From Desulfatitalea sp. BRH_c12 (GTDB lineage Bacteria > Desulfobacterota > Desulfobacteria > Desulfobacterales > Desulfosarcinaceae): DNA of 41,819 nucleotides. Below the pieces are notes generated by a model that was not told the DNA's origin, did no database searches, and saw nothing but the letters and a program-made list of their open reading frames with translations. The position numbers and the translations under genes are program-made. The DNA is taken from the NCBI GenBank assembly GCA_000961655.1, contig LADR01000027.1, forward strand, positions 1 to 41,819, written 5' to 3'. Of the stretch, positions 8,847 to 16,349 are shown in pieces. Every line of letters starts with the position of its first letter. The first letter of the stretch is position 1.

Positions 8847-9821
8847 TTATGGCCGGAAAAGACTACTCACCAGGTAAGCGGTGTAACCGGCATAGCATAC
8901 CAGCAATAGCGCGCCTTCGTACCGGTTGATACGTCCGGCCCCCCGTCTGAAGCCATAGCCGATAAGAAAGAGAGAAATCGTCAGGATCCCCATGACCAGA
9001 ATGTCGCGGGAAAAGACTTCCGGCCCTACGGTCAACGGGTGAATGGTCCCCGCGATGCCTACCACCGCCAGGGTGTTGAACAGGTTGGAGCCCAGTATAT
9101 TGCCTAACGCGATGTCGTGTTCGCCCTTGCGCGCGGCAATGACCGACGATGCCAGTTCCGGCAGTGAGGTGCCCACGGCCACGATAGTCAGGCCGATGAT
9201 CAGGTCGCTGACACCGAGGCCATGCGCGATTTCAACGGCACCCCAAACCAGCAGGCGAGAGCTTGCAATCAGCAGGACCAACCCGGCTACGACCCAAAAA
9301 ACGGCCCTCCGGAGCGGCATGGCATGGACATCTAACTCCCGCACCATGTCGTTGCCGAGTGCGTCGTCCTTTTTTTGCATGCCGTTGCGGATAGTCCATG
9401 CCATGAGTCCCGCAAATACGCCCAGCAGAACGAACGCATCGACGCGGGTGATGGCGTTGTCATACACCTGCCATGCAGCCAGGATCGTAACGCCAGTGAG
9501 GATCGGCAACTCCTTGCGCAGCACCTGCGAATGCACGCTGATCGGACTGATCAGTGCCGTGACCCCCAGGATCAAAGCGATATTGGTGATGTTCGACCCA
9601 TAGGCGTTGCCTATCGCGATGCCCGGATTGCCCTGGGTGGCGGCCAGTGCGGATACCAGCATTTCGGGGGCCGACGTGCCGAAGCCGACGATCACCATTC
9701 CGATCAGCAACGGCGGCATCCCGAAATAGCGGGCGGTCGAAGCAGAGCCCTCCACGAAACGATCGGCGCTCCACACCAGCAGCGCCAAACCAAAAACCAC
9801 CGCAAGATAAGCGGTAATCAT
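8847..9821 (-). CDS. CaCA-family calcium/sodium (or cation) antiporter, YrbG-like
   Basis: This 324-residue integral membrane protein has the two inverted alpha repeats of the Ca2+:cation antiporter family: GFGTSAPEMLVSALAA followed by GNAYGSNITNIALILG in the first half, and AVGTSLPELASSVIAA followed by GNILGSNLFNTLAVVG in the second. The acidic residues in the two GTS-PE motifs form the ion site in family members. About ten membrane segments are expected, typical of YrbG. AAGGAG lies close before the ATG. It is transcribed convergently to phaC and is probably monocistronic. Exchange of Ca2+ for Na+ is the usual assignment, but ion specificity cannot be read from sequence. Confidence 0.92.
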   Translation of the reverse strand: MITAYLAVVFGLALLVWSADRFVEGSASTARYFGMPPLLIGMVIVGFGTSAPEMLVSALAATQGNPGIAIGNAYGSNITNIALILGVTALISPISVHSQVLRKELPILTGVTILAAWQVYDNAITRVDAFVLLGVFAGLMAWTIRNGMQKKDDALGNDMVRELDVHAMPLRRAVFWVVAGLVLLIASSRLLVWGAVEIAHGLGVSDLIIGLTIVAVGTSLPELASSVIAARKGEHDIALGNILGSNLFNTLAVVGIAGTIHPLTVGPEVFSRDILVMGILTISLFLIGYGFRRGAGRINRYEGALLLVCYAGYTAYLVSSLFRP

Positions 9822-9874
9822 AAGACTCCTTATGTCCTGCCGTCCATCCGGTCATTTTTTCATAATTGCATAAT

Positions 9875-10127
9875 CTGGTTATCCACTTCGGTCAAGTGAG
9901 ATACGGCGCGGGGGGACGTAGATAAACCCCGGTGATCCGGGTGGGTGGTCCGCGCCACCATCCATTCGATCAAGTGAGGCTATAAGGTGCGCTCCGGACG
10001 GGCCGCAAACTCGCTGCGCTCAAACAGTGCGGCCCCATGTCCTGCGCACACCTTATGCCTCACTAAATCTCATGGCTGACGCGGCGCAGACCACCCACCC
10101 GGATCACCTCCTCCGTGCCAATCCCGA
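9875..10127. repeat. R1 palindromic repeat, full-length copy
   Basis: It opens with the side block TTATCCACTTCGGTCAAGTG (9879-9898), which also occurs at 12195 and, reversed, near 29405. The outer arms 9931-9956 and 10083-10108 are complementary over 26 bp with one mismatch. A middle pair is centred on GTGAGGC/GCCTCAC (9974-9990 with 10049-10063), and an inner pair at 10000-10007 and 10028-10035 is GGGCCGCA/TGCGGCCC. It ends GTGCCAATCCCGAAA. A transcript through it could fold into a single ~180-nt hairpin. Confidence 0.85.
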
Positions 10128-10251
10128 AACGCCAATAATCGCTAGAGCGCACTGAATAACCAAATTGCATAGTTGCCATTTGCCTTGCCGGCTTAATATA
10201 GGGAAGCACAGAGTGTTGGCAATTGCTTATTCAAGGCGGTGCGTAGAATGA

Positions 10252-10272
10252 GGGCGAACACAAGGTTCGCCC
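10252..10272. terminator. Hairpin GGGCGAAC/GTTCGCCC, possible terminator or R2 fragment
   Basis: This perfect 8-bp stem with loop ACAAG lies about 60 bases past the stop of the minus-strand hypothetical gene. The same block (reversed) occurs inside R2 copies near 827-840 and 14508-14525, so it may be a repeat remnant reused as a terminator. There is no T run. The rest of 10134-10331 shows nothing recognisable. Confidence 0.45.
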
Positions 10273-10331
10273 ACACGGGTGAAGCGGGGTGCATGCAGGG
10301 GTAAATTATAATCTGAACTTTCACAAGACCA

Positions 10332-10757
10332 TTAAAAATTCAGCCACTGTTTCAAGCAAGTGGATTCCGTGCAATCGGGGGCCGTTTCCGGTTTCAGGCG
10401 GAACAATCCGACGCGAATGGAAACGCGTTCGGCCGTTCCCCAAGGCCACCACGCCACAAAGAGGACAATGTTTTCAATGGGATTTGAAAGAAAAAAACTC
10501 TGCCCCGGCATCAGCCCGAACTCTGACGTGATTGTGCGTGCAATCGGTGATTCCGTTTCCGAGGGTGATGAAAATTTTCGATGGTCTTCGAATTCCTTGA
10601 TCAGTGGATAGAAAACGAGCTCCGCATCCTGCTTTTCCAAGGTTATCAATGCCACGCGTCGTGTGTGATCCCACTCCCAGCAGGCATTATCCGGCATGTT
10701 CAAGCATATCTTGCCGCAGATGCCCTTAAAGGGGGCAAACTTTTCCGAATTTTCCAT
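10332..10757 (-). CDS. Conserved-looking hypothetical protein
   Basis: I do not recognise this 141-residue soluble protein. It has no signal peptide or membrane span. It contains two N-terminal cysteines (KGICGKICLNMP), a short acidic/aromatic stretch (CWEWDHTRRVALITLEKQDAELVFYPL) read as a beta-hairpin-like region, and an aliphatic/aromatic patch (IENIVLFVAWWPWG). The start has GGGAG five to eleven bases upstream. Codon use resembles the neighbours and no long competing frame exists, so it is probably a real gene, but the function is unknown. It sits between an R1 element and the HPP gene, 142 bases from the latter's stop. Confidence 0.55.
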   Translation of the reverse strand: MENSEKFAPFKGICGKICLNMPDNACWEWDHTRRVALITLEKQDAELVFYPLIKEFEDHRKFSSPSETESPIARTITSEFGLMPGQSFFLSNPIENIVLFVAWWPWGTAERVSIRVGLFRLKPETAPDCTESTCLKQWLNF

Positions 10758-10899
10758 TCCATTCTCCCAATCAAAAGGGTTTCAGAAACAGTATCGGCCT
10801 TGAACCACGAAACATTAGAGCGAATTGGGCAGGAAATGAGCATGGGCCTGGACGCGTCACTCCGGGGAGATCTTTCAACACACCAACCCGTGAGCGGCA

Positions 10900-11433
10900 T
10901 CACCAGAATTCAGGATAGCGCCTGTTTTTGGGAATGTTGTTGATGAGCAGGGCGATGAGCAGCATTACGGCCGCGCCCATCCCGACAGGCATCAGCACGT
11001 ACAGATAGCCGAGGTTGTGTACGCTCTCTCCGCCGATCACCGCAATCAAAGCGGTGGCCCCGCCCGGCGGGTGAAGGGTTTTGGTGGCATGCATCAAGAC
11101 GATGGCCGCGGCGACGGCCACCGCTGCCGCCAGCCACGGGTGTCCACCCAACAAACGCAAAGCCGTGACCCCCACGACGGCCGAAAGCAGGTGGCCGCCC
11201 ATCAGGTTGCGTGGTTGGGCCAGGGGGCTGCGCACGGCGCCGTATATGAGCACGGCCGAGGCGCCGAAGGAGCCGATGATCAGCATGTGCCCAAGAGGGT
11301 CCAGCATCTGAAAGTGGATCAGAGCGACCGCAGCCATGCCAAGCAGACTGCCGATGCCGGACCAGACGATTTCGACCGCCCCCACGCGCGGAGGGCTTTG
11401 GGTATGGCCGCGCATCTTCTCAAAATAGGTCAT
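10900..11433 (-). CDS. HPP-family integral membrane protein
   Basis: This 177-residue protein has four predicted membrane helices and the family signature HPPGGATALIA between helices, plus the conserved SFGASAVLIYG and SPLAQPRNLMGGHLLSA blocks (PF04982). The start at 11433 has AAAGGAGAG six to eight bases upstream; the longer frame would begin inside the neighbouring CBS gene. From recall, HPP proteins of cyanobacteria and chloroplasts transport nitrite, which fits a gene set that also holds a nitrate reductase operon, but transport here is inference. The CBS-domain gene lies 11 bases upstream in the same direction; HPP and CBS domains are often fused in other bacteria, which suggests the two proteins act together. 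Confidence 0.88.
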   Translation of the reverse strand: MTYFEKMRGHTQSPPRVGAVEIVWSGIGSLLGMAAVALIHFQMLDPLGHMLIIGSFGASAVLIYGAVRSPLAQPRNLMGGHLLSAVVGVTALRLLGGHPWLAAAVAVAAAIVLMHATKTLHPPGGATALIAVIGGESVHNLGYLYVLMPVGMGAAVMLLIALLINNIPKNRRYPEFW

Positions 11434-11444
11434 GCGCTCTCCTT

Positions 11445-12050
11445 TCAGCCGAGCATGCAATAGGAATTGACCAGATCAAGGCGGGTCACAATGCCGGCCG
11501 GGCGGCCGTCTTGGCCCACAATGGGCAGACGGTTGATCTTCTTTTCCATGAAAAGCCCTGCGATCTCGCCGACCGATATCTCAGCCGGGGCCGTGATGGC
11601 CGGCGCGGTCATGATATCGCCCACCCTACGATTGCGCAGCGGCAATGCCACGCATCCTTTGTTCTTCAGGCAATGGGCCACCACCTGCATGAAGGAGCCG
11701 CCACTGCCGGCCCCCATTTCAGCCATAAAGTCCTTTTCCGACACCACGCCTACCACTTTGCCGCCGGCATCGATGACAGGTGCGCCCGAAACGCCCTTGT
11801 CGGCCAGCAGTATGGCCGTCTGGATCAAATCCATGTCCACTGAAACGACATGCACGGGCGCGGACATGACATCGGCCGCTTTCAGCGCCTTGAGCATGCG
11901 GTCTTTGGCCAGGGCGTAGGCGATCTGGTACACCTGCTTGAAATCGGCTGGGGTGATGTCGATGTAGCCTTGCATGGCCTTCATGGCCTTGAGCACATCC
12001 TGTTCGGATATGTCCACCGGCCCGCATTCCCTGATGATGGATGATGTCAC
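11445..12050 (-). CDS. CBS-domain protein, partner of the HPP membrane protein
   Basis: The 201-residue protein has a helical N-terminal part (about 1-60), then two CBS modules. The first is MSAPVHVVSVDMDLIQTAILL (cut at about residue 85), ending with GVVSEKDFMAEM; the second is DIMTAPAITAPAEISVGEIA, ending with GIVTRLDLVNSY. Paired CBS domains bind adenine nucleotides and usually gate an attached enzyme or transporter, here probably the HPP protein encoded 11 bases downstream. I prefer the GTG at 12050, because AAGGAG lies eight bases before it. The in-frame ATG at 12095 has no good ribosome site and directly abuts the terminal motif of an R1 repeat at 12097. Confidence 0.85.
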   Translation of the reverse strand: MTSSIIRECGPVDISEQDVLKAMKAMQGYIDITPADFKQVYQIAYALAKDRMLKALKAADVMSAPVHVVSVDMDLIQTAILLADKGVSGAPVIDAGGKVVGVVSEKDFMAEMGAGSGGSFMQVVAHCLKNKGCVALPLRNRRVGDIMTAPAITAPAEISVGEIAGLFMEKKINRLPIVGQDGRPAGIVTRLDLVNSYCMLG

Positions 12051-12096
12051 TGCGTTATTCTCCTTGGTTATTGCTTTCGGGATTGGCTTATTCATT

Positions 12097-12186
12097 CAAC
12101 TTTCGGGTTCCAAACGTCGGTGATCCGGGCGTGTTGTCCGCTCCCCAAACCCGGATCACCTCACTATATGCCAATCCCGGAAGTTG
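12097..12186. repeat. R1 palindromic repeat, compact 90-bp copy
   Basis: The terminal inverted repeats are CAACTTTCGGG (12097-12107) and CCCGGAAGTTG (12176-12186), with one mismatch. The inner arms are GGTGATCCGGG (12119-12129) and CCCGGATCACC (12150-12160). The inner and middle stems of the long form are missing, so this is a reduced version. It sits one base before the alternative ATG of the CBS gene. Confidence 0.8.
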
Positions 12187-12193
12187 AGTTATT

Positions 12194-12316
12194 ATATTAT
12201 CCACTTCGGTCAAGTGAGATACGGGCCTGGGGTGACGTAGGAAAACCCCGGTGATCCGGGTGGGTGGTCCGCGCCACCACTCCACCCGGATCACCTCCTC
12301 CGTGCCAAGCCCGAAT
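12194..12316. repeat. R1 palindromic repeat, copy with short hairpin
   Basis: It begins with the side block TTATCCACTTCGGTCAAGTG (near 12195), then the perfectly paired arms GGTGATCCGGGTGG (12250-12263) and CCACCCGGATCACC (12282-12295), 14 bp with an 18-base loop, and ends CTCCTCCGTGCCAAGCCCGAA. It stands in tandem with the 90-bp copy just upstream. Confidence 0.8.
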
Positions 12317-12399
12317 ACACTTCGCCAGTTCGCTCCAGTAAGACACAGGGATGGGGTGTCACAAGAAGGTTACGTTGTCATTTTTAGAACCTTCAAAAA

Positions 12400-12489
12400 G
12401 CATGCACATAAAAGCGTCCAACATGGGGAAGTGAGCATCAAATCGACAGAATGCCTCCCTTTACACTTTAAACTTTACACTTAACACTT
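12400..12489 (-). repeat. R4 short interspersed repeat, copy 1
   Basis: Read on the minus strand it starts AAGTGTTAAGTGTAAAG, has an extra internal copy of the GTTTAAAGTGTAAAG motif, and continues GGGAGGCATTCTGTCG, TGATGCTCAC, CATGTTGGACGCTTTTATG and TGCATG. The same order is found at 29026-29104. No gene lies between 12051 and 12518; this gap is filled by R1 and R4 copies. Confidence 0.75.
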
Positions 12490-12518
12490 CCCGATCATTT
12501 ATTTAACCCACAATAAGC

Positions 12519-13547
12519 TCATGACCGGTATTTGTCGTGCAGTACTTTTGCCATCTCCTTGACGGCGGCAAAGGCGCGCTCCACAGTGCGTTCTTTGTCC
12601 GGGTTGACCAGGCAGCAGGTGGCCGGCGAAAGCATGGCGCGGTCGATAAGCTGTGCGCGATCGACCCCCTTGGCCTCTAAAATCCTCCAGACTTCTTCGA
12701 GTCGTTTAACCAATGAGGGGATCGCTTCCTGGGCGAACGCCTCGACACCCGTCGGCACGATGCCCCAGACGATAAGACCGCCCCGTTCGATAAACCTGCG
12801 GATGCCGGGAGCATAGGAAGCGAAAATTTCCGCATTGGTATAAACATCCAGCGACAGCACATCCAGATCGAGGTTGAGCAAAAAATCCCAATCCGGATTG
12901 CCGCACAAGTGGATGCCGCGGGGGCGGTCGACCTGAGCGAAGAACACATCCAGATCGTTTTTAGCCTTCAGGTCGCCATATCCCGACATGGCTGAAAACA
13001 GAAACTGCAGGCCCGGCTCGTCCACGAACATAAAGGCATTGGGATTGCGCTTTTGCAAACGGGCCAGTTGCACGTTGAGCCGTTTGGCCATGAACTCGAG
13101 CATGAACGGCCGCACCGTGTCATCGAAGAGAATGGGGCGCTCGTCCTGGTCTAATATGTTGAAGCCAAAGCTGATCGGACCTTCCAACTGCCCCCGGATG
13201 GCTGGCCGATCAGCCAGATCCATTGCGAGAAAACGATGGTAGACCGCCGAATAGGTCTCGCTGACATCGAAGAAGGTCGGATCGTCGAAGCGCAGCAGCG
13301 CTTCTTCGAGTTCTTCGGCGAATTTATCGATGGAAAAACGCAAGGTGCGCTTGTCCAGGTCCAGAACGATGCCGGGAAAATGCTCGGCGGCCTGTACGTA
13401 CATGTCTTCGTAGTAGTTGTAGTTAGGCAGCTGGGGCCAGAAGGGCACGTCCAGTGAGAGGGCTGTCTCGAGGGCGCGCGTCACATCCGTGTGCGGCATC
13501 ACCGCCATGGCGGTGGTCAGCAGGTTACCGGGGATTTTATGGGTCAT
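12519..13547 (-). CDS. MetE/UROD-superfamily protein, putative zinc methyltransferase
   Basis: The 342-residue single-domain TIM-barrel protein resembles the C-terminal half of cobalamin-independent methionine synthase and related corrinoid-type methyltransferases. Visible marks are DEPGL (176-180), the zinc-type motif HLCG with His213 and Cys215, and a late Cys311/Cys312 in LSPATCCLVNP, equivalent to the last zinc ligand of MetE. Such enzymes move methyl groups to thiols; the acceptor here is unknown, and the N-terminal half of MetE is absent. The start at 13547 follows GGAGGG by about nine bases. It lies 28 bases behind the DUF6448 gene in the same direction, so the two are probably one transcript. 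A uroporphyrinogen-decarboxylase role is unlikely given the zinc-type residues. Confidence 0.78.
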   Translation of the reverse strand: MTHKIPGNLLTTAMAVMPHTDVTRALETALSLDVPFWPQLPNYNYYEDMYVQAAEHFPGIVLDLDKRTLRFSIDKFAEELEEALLRFDDPTFFDVSETYSAVYHRFLAMDLADRPAIRGQLEGPISFGFNILDQDERPILFDDTVRPFMLEFMAKRLNVQLARLQKRNPNAFMFVDEPGLQFLFSAMSGYGDLKAKNDLDVFFAQVDRPRGIHLCGNPDWDFLLNLDLDVLSLDVYTNAEIFASYAPGIRRFIERGGLIVWGIVPTGVEAFAQEAIPSLVKRLEEVWRILEAKGVDRAQLIDRAMLSPATCCLVNPDKERTVERAFAAVKEMAKVLHDKYRS

Positions 13548-13575
13548 GGTCGGGCCCTCCAGGCGATGAGAAGGA

Positions 13576-14175
13576 TTAGTGCGCACTATGGTTGCTGGGA
13601 TCAGATACAATGGCGCTGTGGATGGCCTCGACGAAGTGCATGTAGATCACGTACGCTTCAACAAACGCGCGACCCGCCGCCACGCTCTGGTCCTTGTTCT
13701 TTTCGGCTGCCAGCGCCTTATTGAATTTTTCCCGGACGGCATGCCCCATGTGGCGGTTGATATCGTGGAGCATCTGATCGGCCGAGCCGGCAGCCAGCGC
13801 ATTGTCGGCCATAGCCACGATGGGTTCCACAGGCGCGTCTTTGATGCCGGTGAACGGCGCGCCTTCCCCCAGACGGTGCAGGCGAATAAGTGTTTCGAGA
13901 AAGTATTGTTCAGCCACGTCCTGGGCCTCGGGACCCTTGGTGCGGACGGTGACGGCCTTGGCGAATGCGTTTTTGATTTCCCCTTCGTTCTCCTTCTTGA
14001 CCCATTTGAGGACAGGCGTCAGGTCGCCTTTTTCCAGCGCGGCTTTGGCCTCGGGAATGATGGGCCCATTCATGGTATCACAATGGGCAAAAACGGTGTT
14101 TGCCACGACCGCCGAGGCAATCAGTCCCACTGCCGCATACAGGATGCCAGTCATCTTTGATTTTTTGTGTTTCAT
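13576..14175 (-). CDS. DUF6448-like exported protein
   Basis: This 199-residue protein has a clear N-terminal export signal: Lys-rich MKHKKSK, a hydrophobic segment, and a likely cleavage after VFA, so the mature chain starts AHCDTMNGPII. The mature part is helical, with LTPVLKWVKKENEGEIKNAF (near residue 60), DINRHMGHAVREKF and a His-rich C-terminus (SNHSAH). The AHCDT-GP start and VLKWV block match the DUF6448 family as I recall it. Its function is unknown; the conserved His and Cys near the mature N-terminus could bind metal. GGAGG lies nine bases before the ATG. It leads a two-gene unit with the MetE-like gene. Confidence 0.78.
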   Translation of the reverse strand: MKHKKSKMTGILYAAVGLIASAVVANTVFAHCDTMNGPIIPEAKAALEKGDLTPVLKWVKKENEGEIKNAFAKAVTVRTKGPEAQDVAEQYFLETLIRLHRLGEGAPFTGIKDAPVEPIVAMADNALAAGSADQMLHDINRHMGHAVREKFNKALAAEKNKDQSVAAGRAFVEAYVIYMHFVEAIHSAIVSDPSNHSAH

Positions 14176-14238
14176 GATAAAATCCTCCATTGATTTTAGC
14201 AACATGCGTGAACGTGAAGTTCTTTTAAGTTAATTGTT

Positions 14239-14377
14239 CAACTTTCGGGTTCCAAACGCCGGTAATCCGGTCGGGTGGTCCGCGCCGCACGCCATTTGCC
14301 TCACTAAAATCTCATGGCTGACTGTGGCGCGGACCACCCGACCGGATTACCTCACTACGTACCAATCCCGAAAGTTG
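14239..14377. repeat. R1 palindromic repeat, 139-bp copy with both termini
   Basis: Perfect 11-bp terminal inverted repeats CAACTTTCGGG (14239-14249) and CCCGAAAGTTG (14367-14377) enclose perfectly complementary 26-bp arms at 14261-14286 and 14326-14351. The arm sequence differs at several positions from other copies (for example GGTAATCCGGTCGG against GGTGATCCGGGTGG), yet both arms changed together. The loop keeps CTCACTAAAATCTCATGGCTG. Confidence 0.88.
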
Positions 14378-14433
14378 GATTAATTATATGCGGGGTGCGA
14401 TGGGAAGTCCTTGCCTTAAGTCAATCGGCAACA

Positions 14434-14443
14434 TGTTTCTACC
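14434..14443. repeat. Left target-site duplication of R2 copy 3
   Basis: TGTTTCTACC directly abuts the left terminal inverted repeat and is repeated exactly at 14770-14779 on the other side. Confidence 0.8.
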
Positions 14444-14769
14444 CAGGGTAACCGCATTTGCGTATGGGCCGCATTTCAGAAATGGAACATCGTTCTTCCT
14501 CGAGAGCGAACCTTGTGCTCGCCCGATGCGTAATGTCGGTCAATCCGGGGCGAATGGACACCGTGATAGTCACGGTGCCCGTTGTAGGGGCGACCGGCGG
14601 TCGCCCGCGCGAACCACTGAATTCGGGTCATCGCACAGACTGGCGCGGCCTTTTTTCTCCCGCACCCATGATTGCCTGGCCTGCCGGCTTTGCACCCGCA
14701 CCGGGCGACCGCCGGTCGCCCCTACAGGTGGGATCCCCTGCGAGAACAATTTCAAATGCGGATACCCTG
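14444..14769 (+). mobile_element. R2 MITE-like element, intact copy (326 bp)
   Basis: The terminal inverted repeats CAGGGTAACCGCATTTG (14444-14460) and CAAATGCGGATACCCTG (14753-14769) match at 16 of 17 positions. The element is flanked by a perfect 10-bp direct repeat, so it was inserted by transposition. Internal symmetrical blocks GTAGGGGCGACCGGCGGTCG (near 14585) and CCGGTCGCCCCTAC (near 14712) add secondary structure. There is no transposase frame; the short open frames inside are not genes. The CAGGG start and 10-bp duplication recall ISAs1- or IS4-type transposases, which would have to act in trans. It lies 36 bases beyond the stop codon of the TDT transporter gene. Confidence 0.88.
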
Positions 14770-14779
14770 TGTTTCTACC
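14770..14779. repeat. Right target-site duplication of R2 copy 3
   Basis: TGTTTCTACC is the exact match of 14434-14443. Confidence 0.8.
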
Positions 14780-14804
14780 GGCTTGATAGCCGGATGCGTT
14801 TGGC

Positions 14805-15923
14805 TTATGTCGATATTTTTGGCCCCCGCAGGTGGGTTACGATGCCGTGCACCATGCCCGCAAAGGTGACGGTCCATGCCGCCATGGCCACGTAAATGAA
14901 GCCCTTGGGAATGGCGCTGATCAGCGGCGCGGCGGTCACTTCCGCCAGACGGTGGGTGCAGGCCGTGTACATGCCCAGCGGAAAGACCGCGCCCCAAAAC
15001 AGGGGACTGTATTGCAAGGGGAAGCGGCGGTACCCGTGGCGCCACACGCCTAAAATGAGGAGCATCGGAATCCACCATGTCGCCGTTGCCCAGAAAAAGA
15101 AGGTGAACCCCTTCAGAAAAGGCATGAGTTCCAGCAGAAACGGAGAGGCCGCCGCATTGGCGATCAGCCCGGTGCCGCCCAACGTGGTGATGGCCACGGC
15201 GCCCATGTTGATCCAATAAGGCGGCGTCAGGTCCAGGGGCGAGAAATGAAAGAACAGATAGCGGTAGAAAATCAGCGAGATCACCCAGATATAGAGCATG
15301 CCGCCGAACAGCCAGGTGATAAACGCCAAAAATAGCATCGGCTCGCGGTAGAGCTGGAAAAAAGGCGCTATGGCCGTGCTCAGCACGGTTACGGCCTGGG
15401 TGGCCACGATGGCCAGCAGCCACCCGCCGTTGATGCCCCGTTCGATTGGTGGCTTGGTCTCTTTGGTGATCAACCCGGTGAACAGGCCATAAATCAGGCA
15501 GATCCACAGCGCGATGGTGATGCACCACAAAACCGCCGCGAGCGTAAAACGGCCCGTGAGCAGCAGGGTCTGGCTGCCCAACACGCCCGAGGCGGCCACA
15601 GCGGTGAAAAATCCCATGCCCGAGGTGTGGTCGCGAAAGTCCTTTCGGAAACGCTCGGTGTAAAAAACGATTCGCGCAATATACATGATCCACAAAATCG
15701 CGTAGGCGGCCACATTGAATCCGAAGAGGGCCGCGGCAATCGCGCCCAAGCCCTGGTAATGGGCGGCAATCGAGACAATGCCCGTGGACATCACCAGGGC
15801 AAAATAGGCTGGATTGAGCGTTGCAATTGCCGTGGACAGGAACCGGGCCGGCGCAGCCGGCAGGGGCGTTGATGACCCCTGATTGTTGGCCGCCGGCATC
15901 GAGGAATTTTCAGTGGACCCCAT
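14805..15923 (-). CDS. TDT/SLAC1-family transporter (TehA-like), last gene of the nar operon
   Basis: This 372-residue membrane protein has about ten helices and belongs to the tellurite-resistance/dicarboxylate transporter family. It shows the first-helix motif [20 protein letters not shown], a central pair of charged loops (YTERFRKDF), and later [19 protein letters not shown]-like helices (here [18 protein letters not shown]). A Ser/Pro/Ala-rich 30-residue N-terminal extension precedes helix 1. GGGAG lies eight to nine bases before the ATG. The start is 20 bases from the stop of the small membrane-protein gene, so it is almost surely cotranscribed with narGHJI. Homologues include SLAC1 anion channels, some nitrate-permeable, so a nitrate/nitrite conduit is a reasonable inference. 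Malate, sulphite or tellurite relation cannot be excluded. Confidence 0.87.
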   Translation of the reverse strand: MGSTENSSMPAANNQGSSTPLPAAPARFLSTAIATLNPAYFALVMSTGIVSIAAHYQGLGAIAAALFGFNVAAYAILWIMYIARIVFYTERFRKDFRDHTSGMGFFTAVAASGVLGSQTLLLTGRFTLAAVLWCITIALWICLIYGLFTGLITKETKPPIERGINGGWLLAIVATQAVTVLSTAIAPFFQLYREPMLFLAFITWLFGGMLYIWVISLIFYRYLFFHFSPLDLTPPYWINMGAVAITTLGGTGLIANAAASPFLLELMPFLKGFTFFFWATATWWIPMLLILGVWRHGYRRFPLQYSPLFWGAVFPLGMYTACTHRLAEVTAAPLISAIPKGFIYVAMAAWTVTFAGMVHGIVTHLRGPKIST

Positions 15924-15943
15924 GGCACGAACTCCCGCAAGCG

Positions 15944-16306
15944 TTACTCTGGTTCGAATTTTGGGAAAAAGATCGCCACCAGCACGATGGCGATCACCAC
16001 CACGAGCACAGCGGCACCCGGCAGCATGTAGGCGCGGAAAAAATGGTCGGCATCCGATTCAGACGTGTCATGCACCGCGCCGCCGGCCTGGCCGCCGGAC
16101 GAGGAGCCGGGTGCCGAAACAGTCGACACTGCCGGCCGCTGGTGTGGATCGCGTGCGGTGCGGGTGTTGCCGGTTATGTCCTGCGCCGCCCAGGCCATTG
16201 CGATCGCCCCAAAAACAGCCGTCCAGATCAGGGCGACCCCCCAAAGGCGGCGCTTGCGCAGCATGGGTTGGCGTTCATTGCAGCCAGGATCACGTGGCAT
16301 AGGCAT
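15944..16306 (-). CDS. Small two-TM protein in the nar operon
   Basis: I do not recognise this 120-residue protein. It has a hydrophobic helix at about residues 21-41 ([19 protein letters not shown]), a polar Ser/Gly/Thr-rich stretch, an acidic segment ([12 protein letters not shown]) and a second helix at about 92-114 ending FFPKFEPE. The first helix could be a cleaved signal (AWA-A). The gene lies 43 bases after narI and 20 bases before the TDT gene, both on the same strand, so it belongs to the operon. GGAAGAG precedes two nearby ATGs; the first is used here. A role as a small accessory or assembly factor for Nar or the channel is inferred from position only. Confidence 0.65.
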   Translation of the reverse strand: MPMPRDPGCNERQPMLRKRRLWGVALIWTAVFGAIAMAWAAQDITGNTRTARDPHQRPAVSTVSAPGSSSGGQAGGAVHDTSESDADHFFRAYMLPGAAVLVVVIAIVLVAIFFPKFEPE

Positions 16307-16349
16307 GCTCTTCCATCATCGGGTAATGGTTCCCTATGTTTCAGTACTT

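Noticed and set aside
9875-10127. CRISPR array or riboswitch as explanation of the structured intergenic DNA
   Set aside because: There are no regularly spaced direct repeats and no cas genes; the same structure recurs at unrelated gene ends, which fits a dispersed repeat and not a gene-specific riboswitch.
14388-14895. Overlapping plus-strand open frames of 132 and 145 codons
   Set aside because: They run through the R1 flank and the R2 element, and similar frames appear in the other R2 copies only because the repeat is shared.
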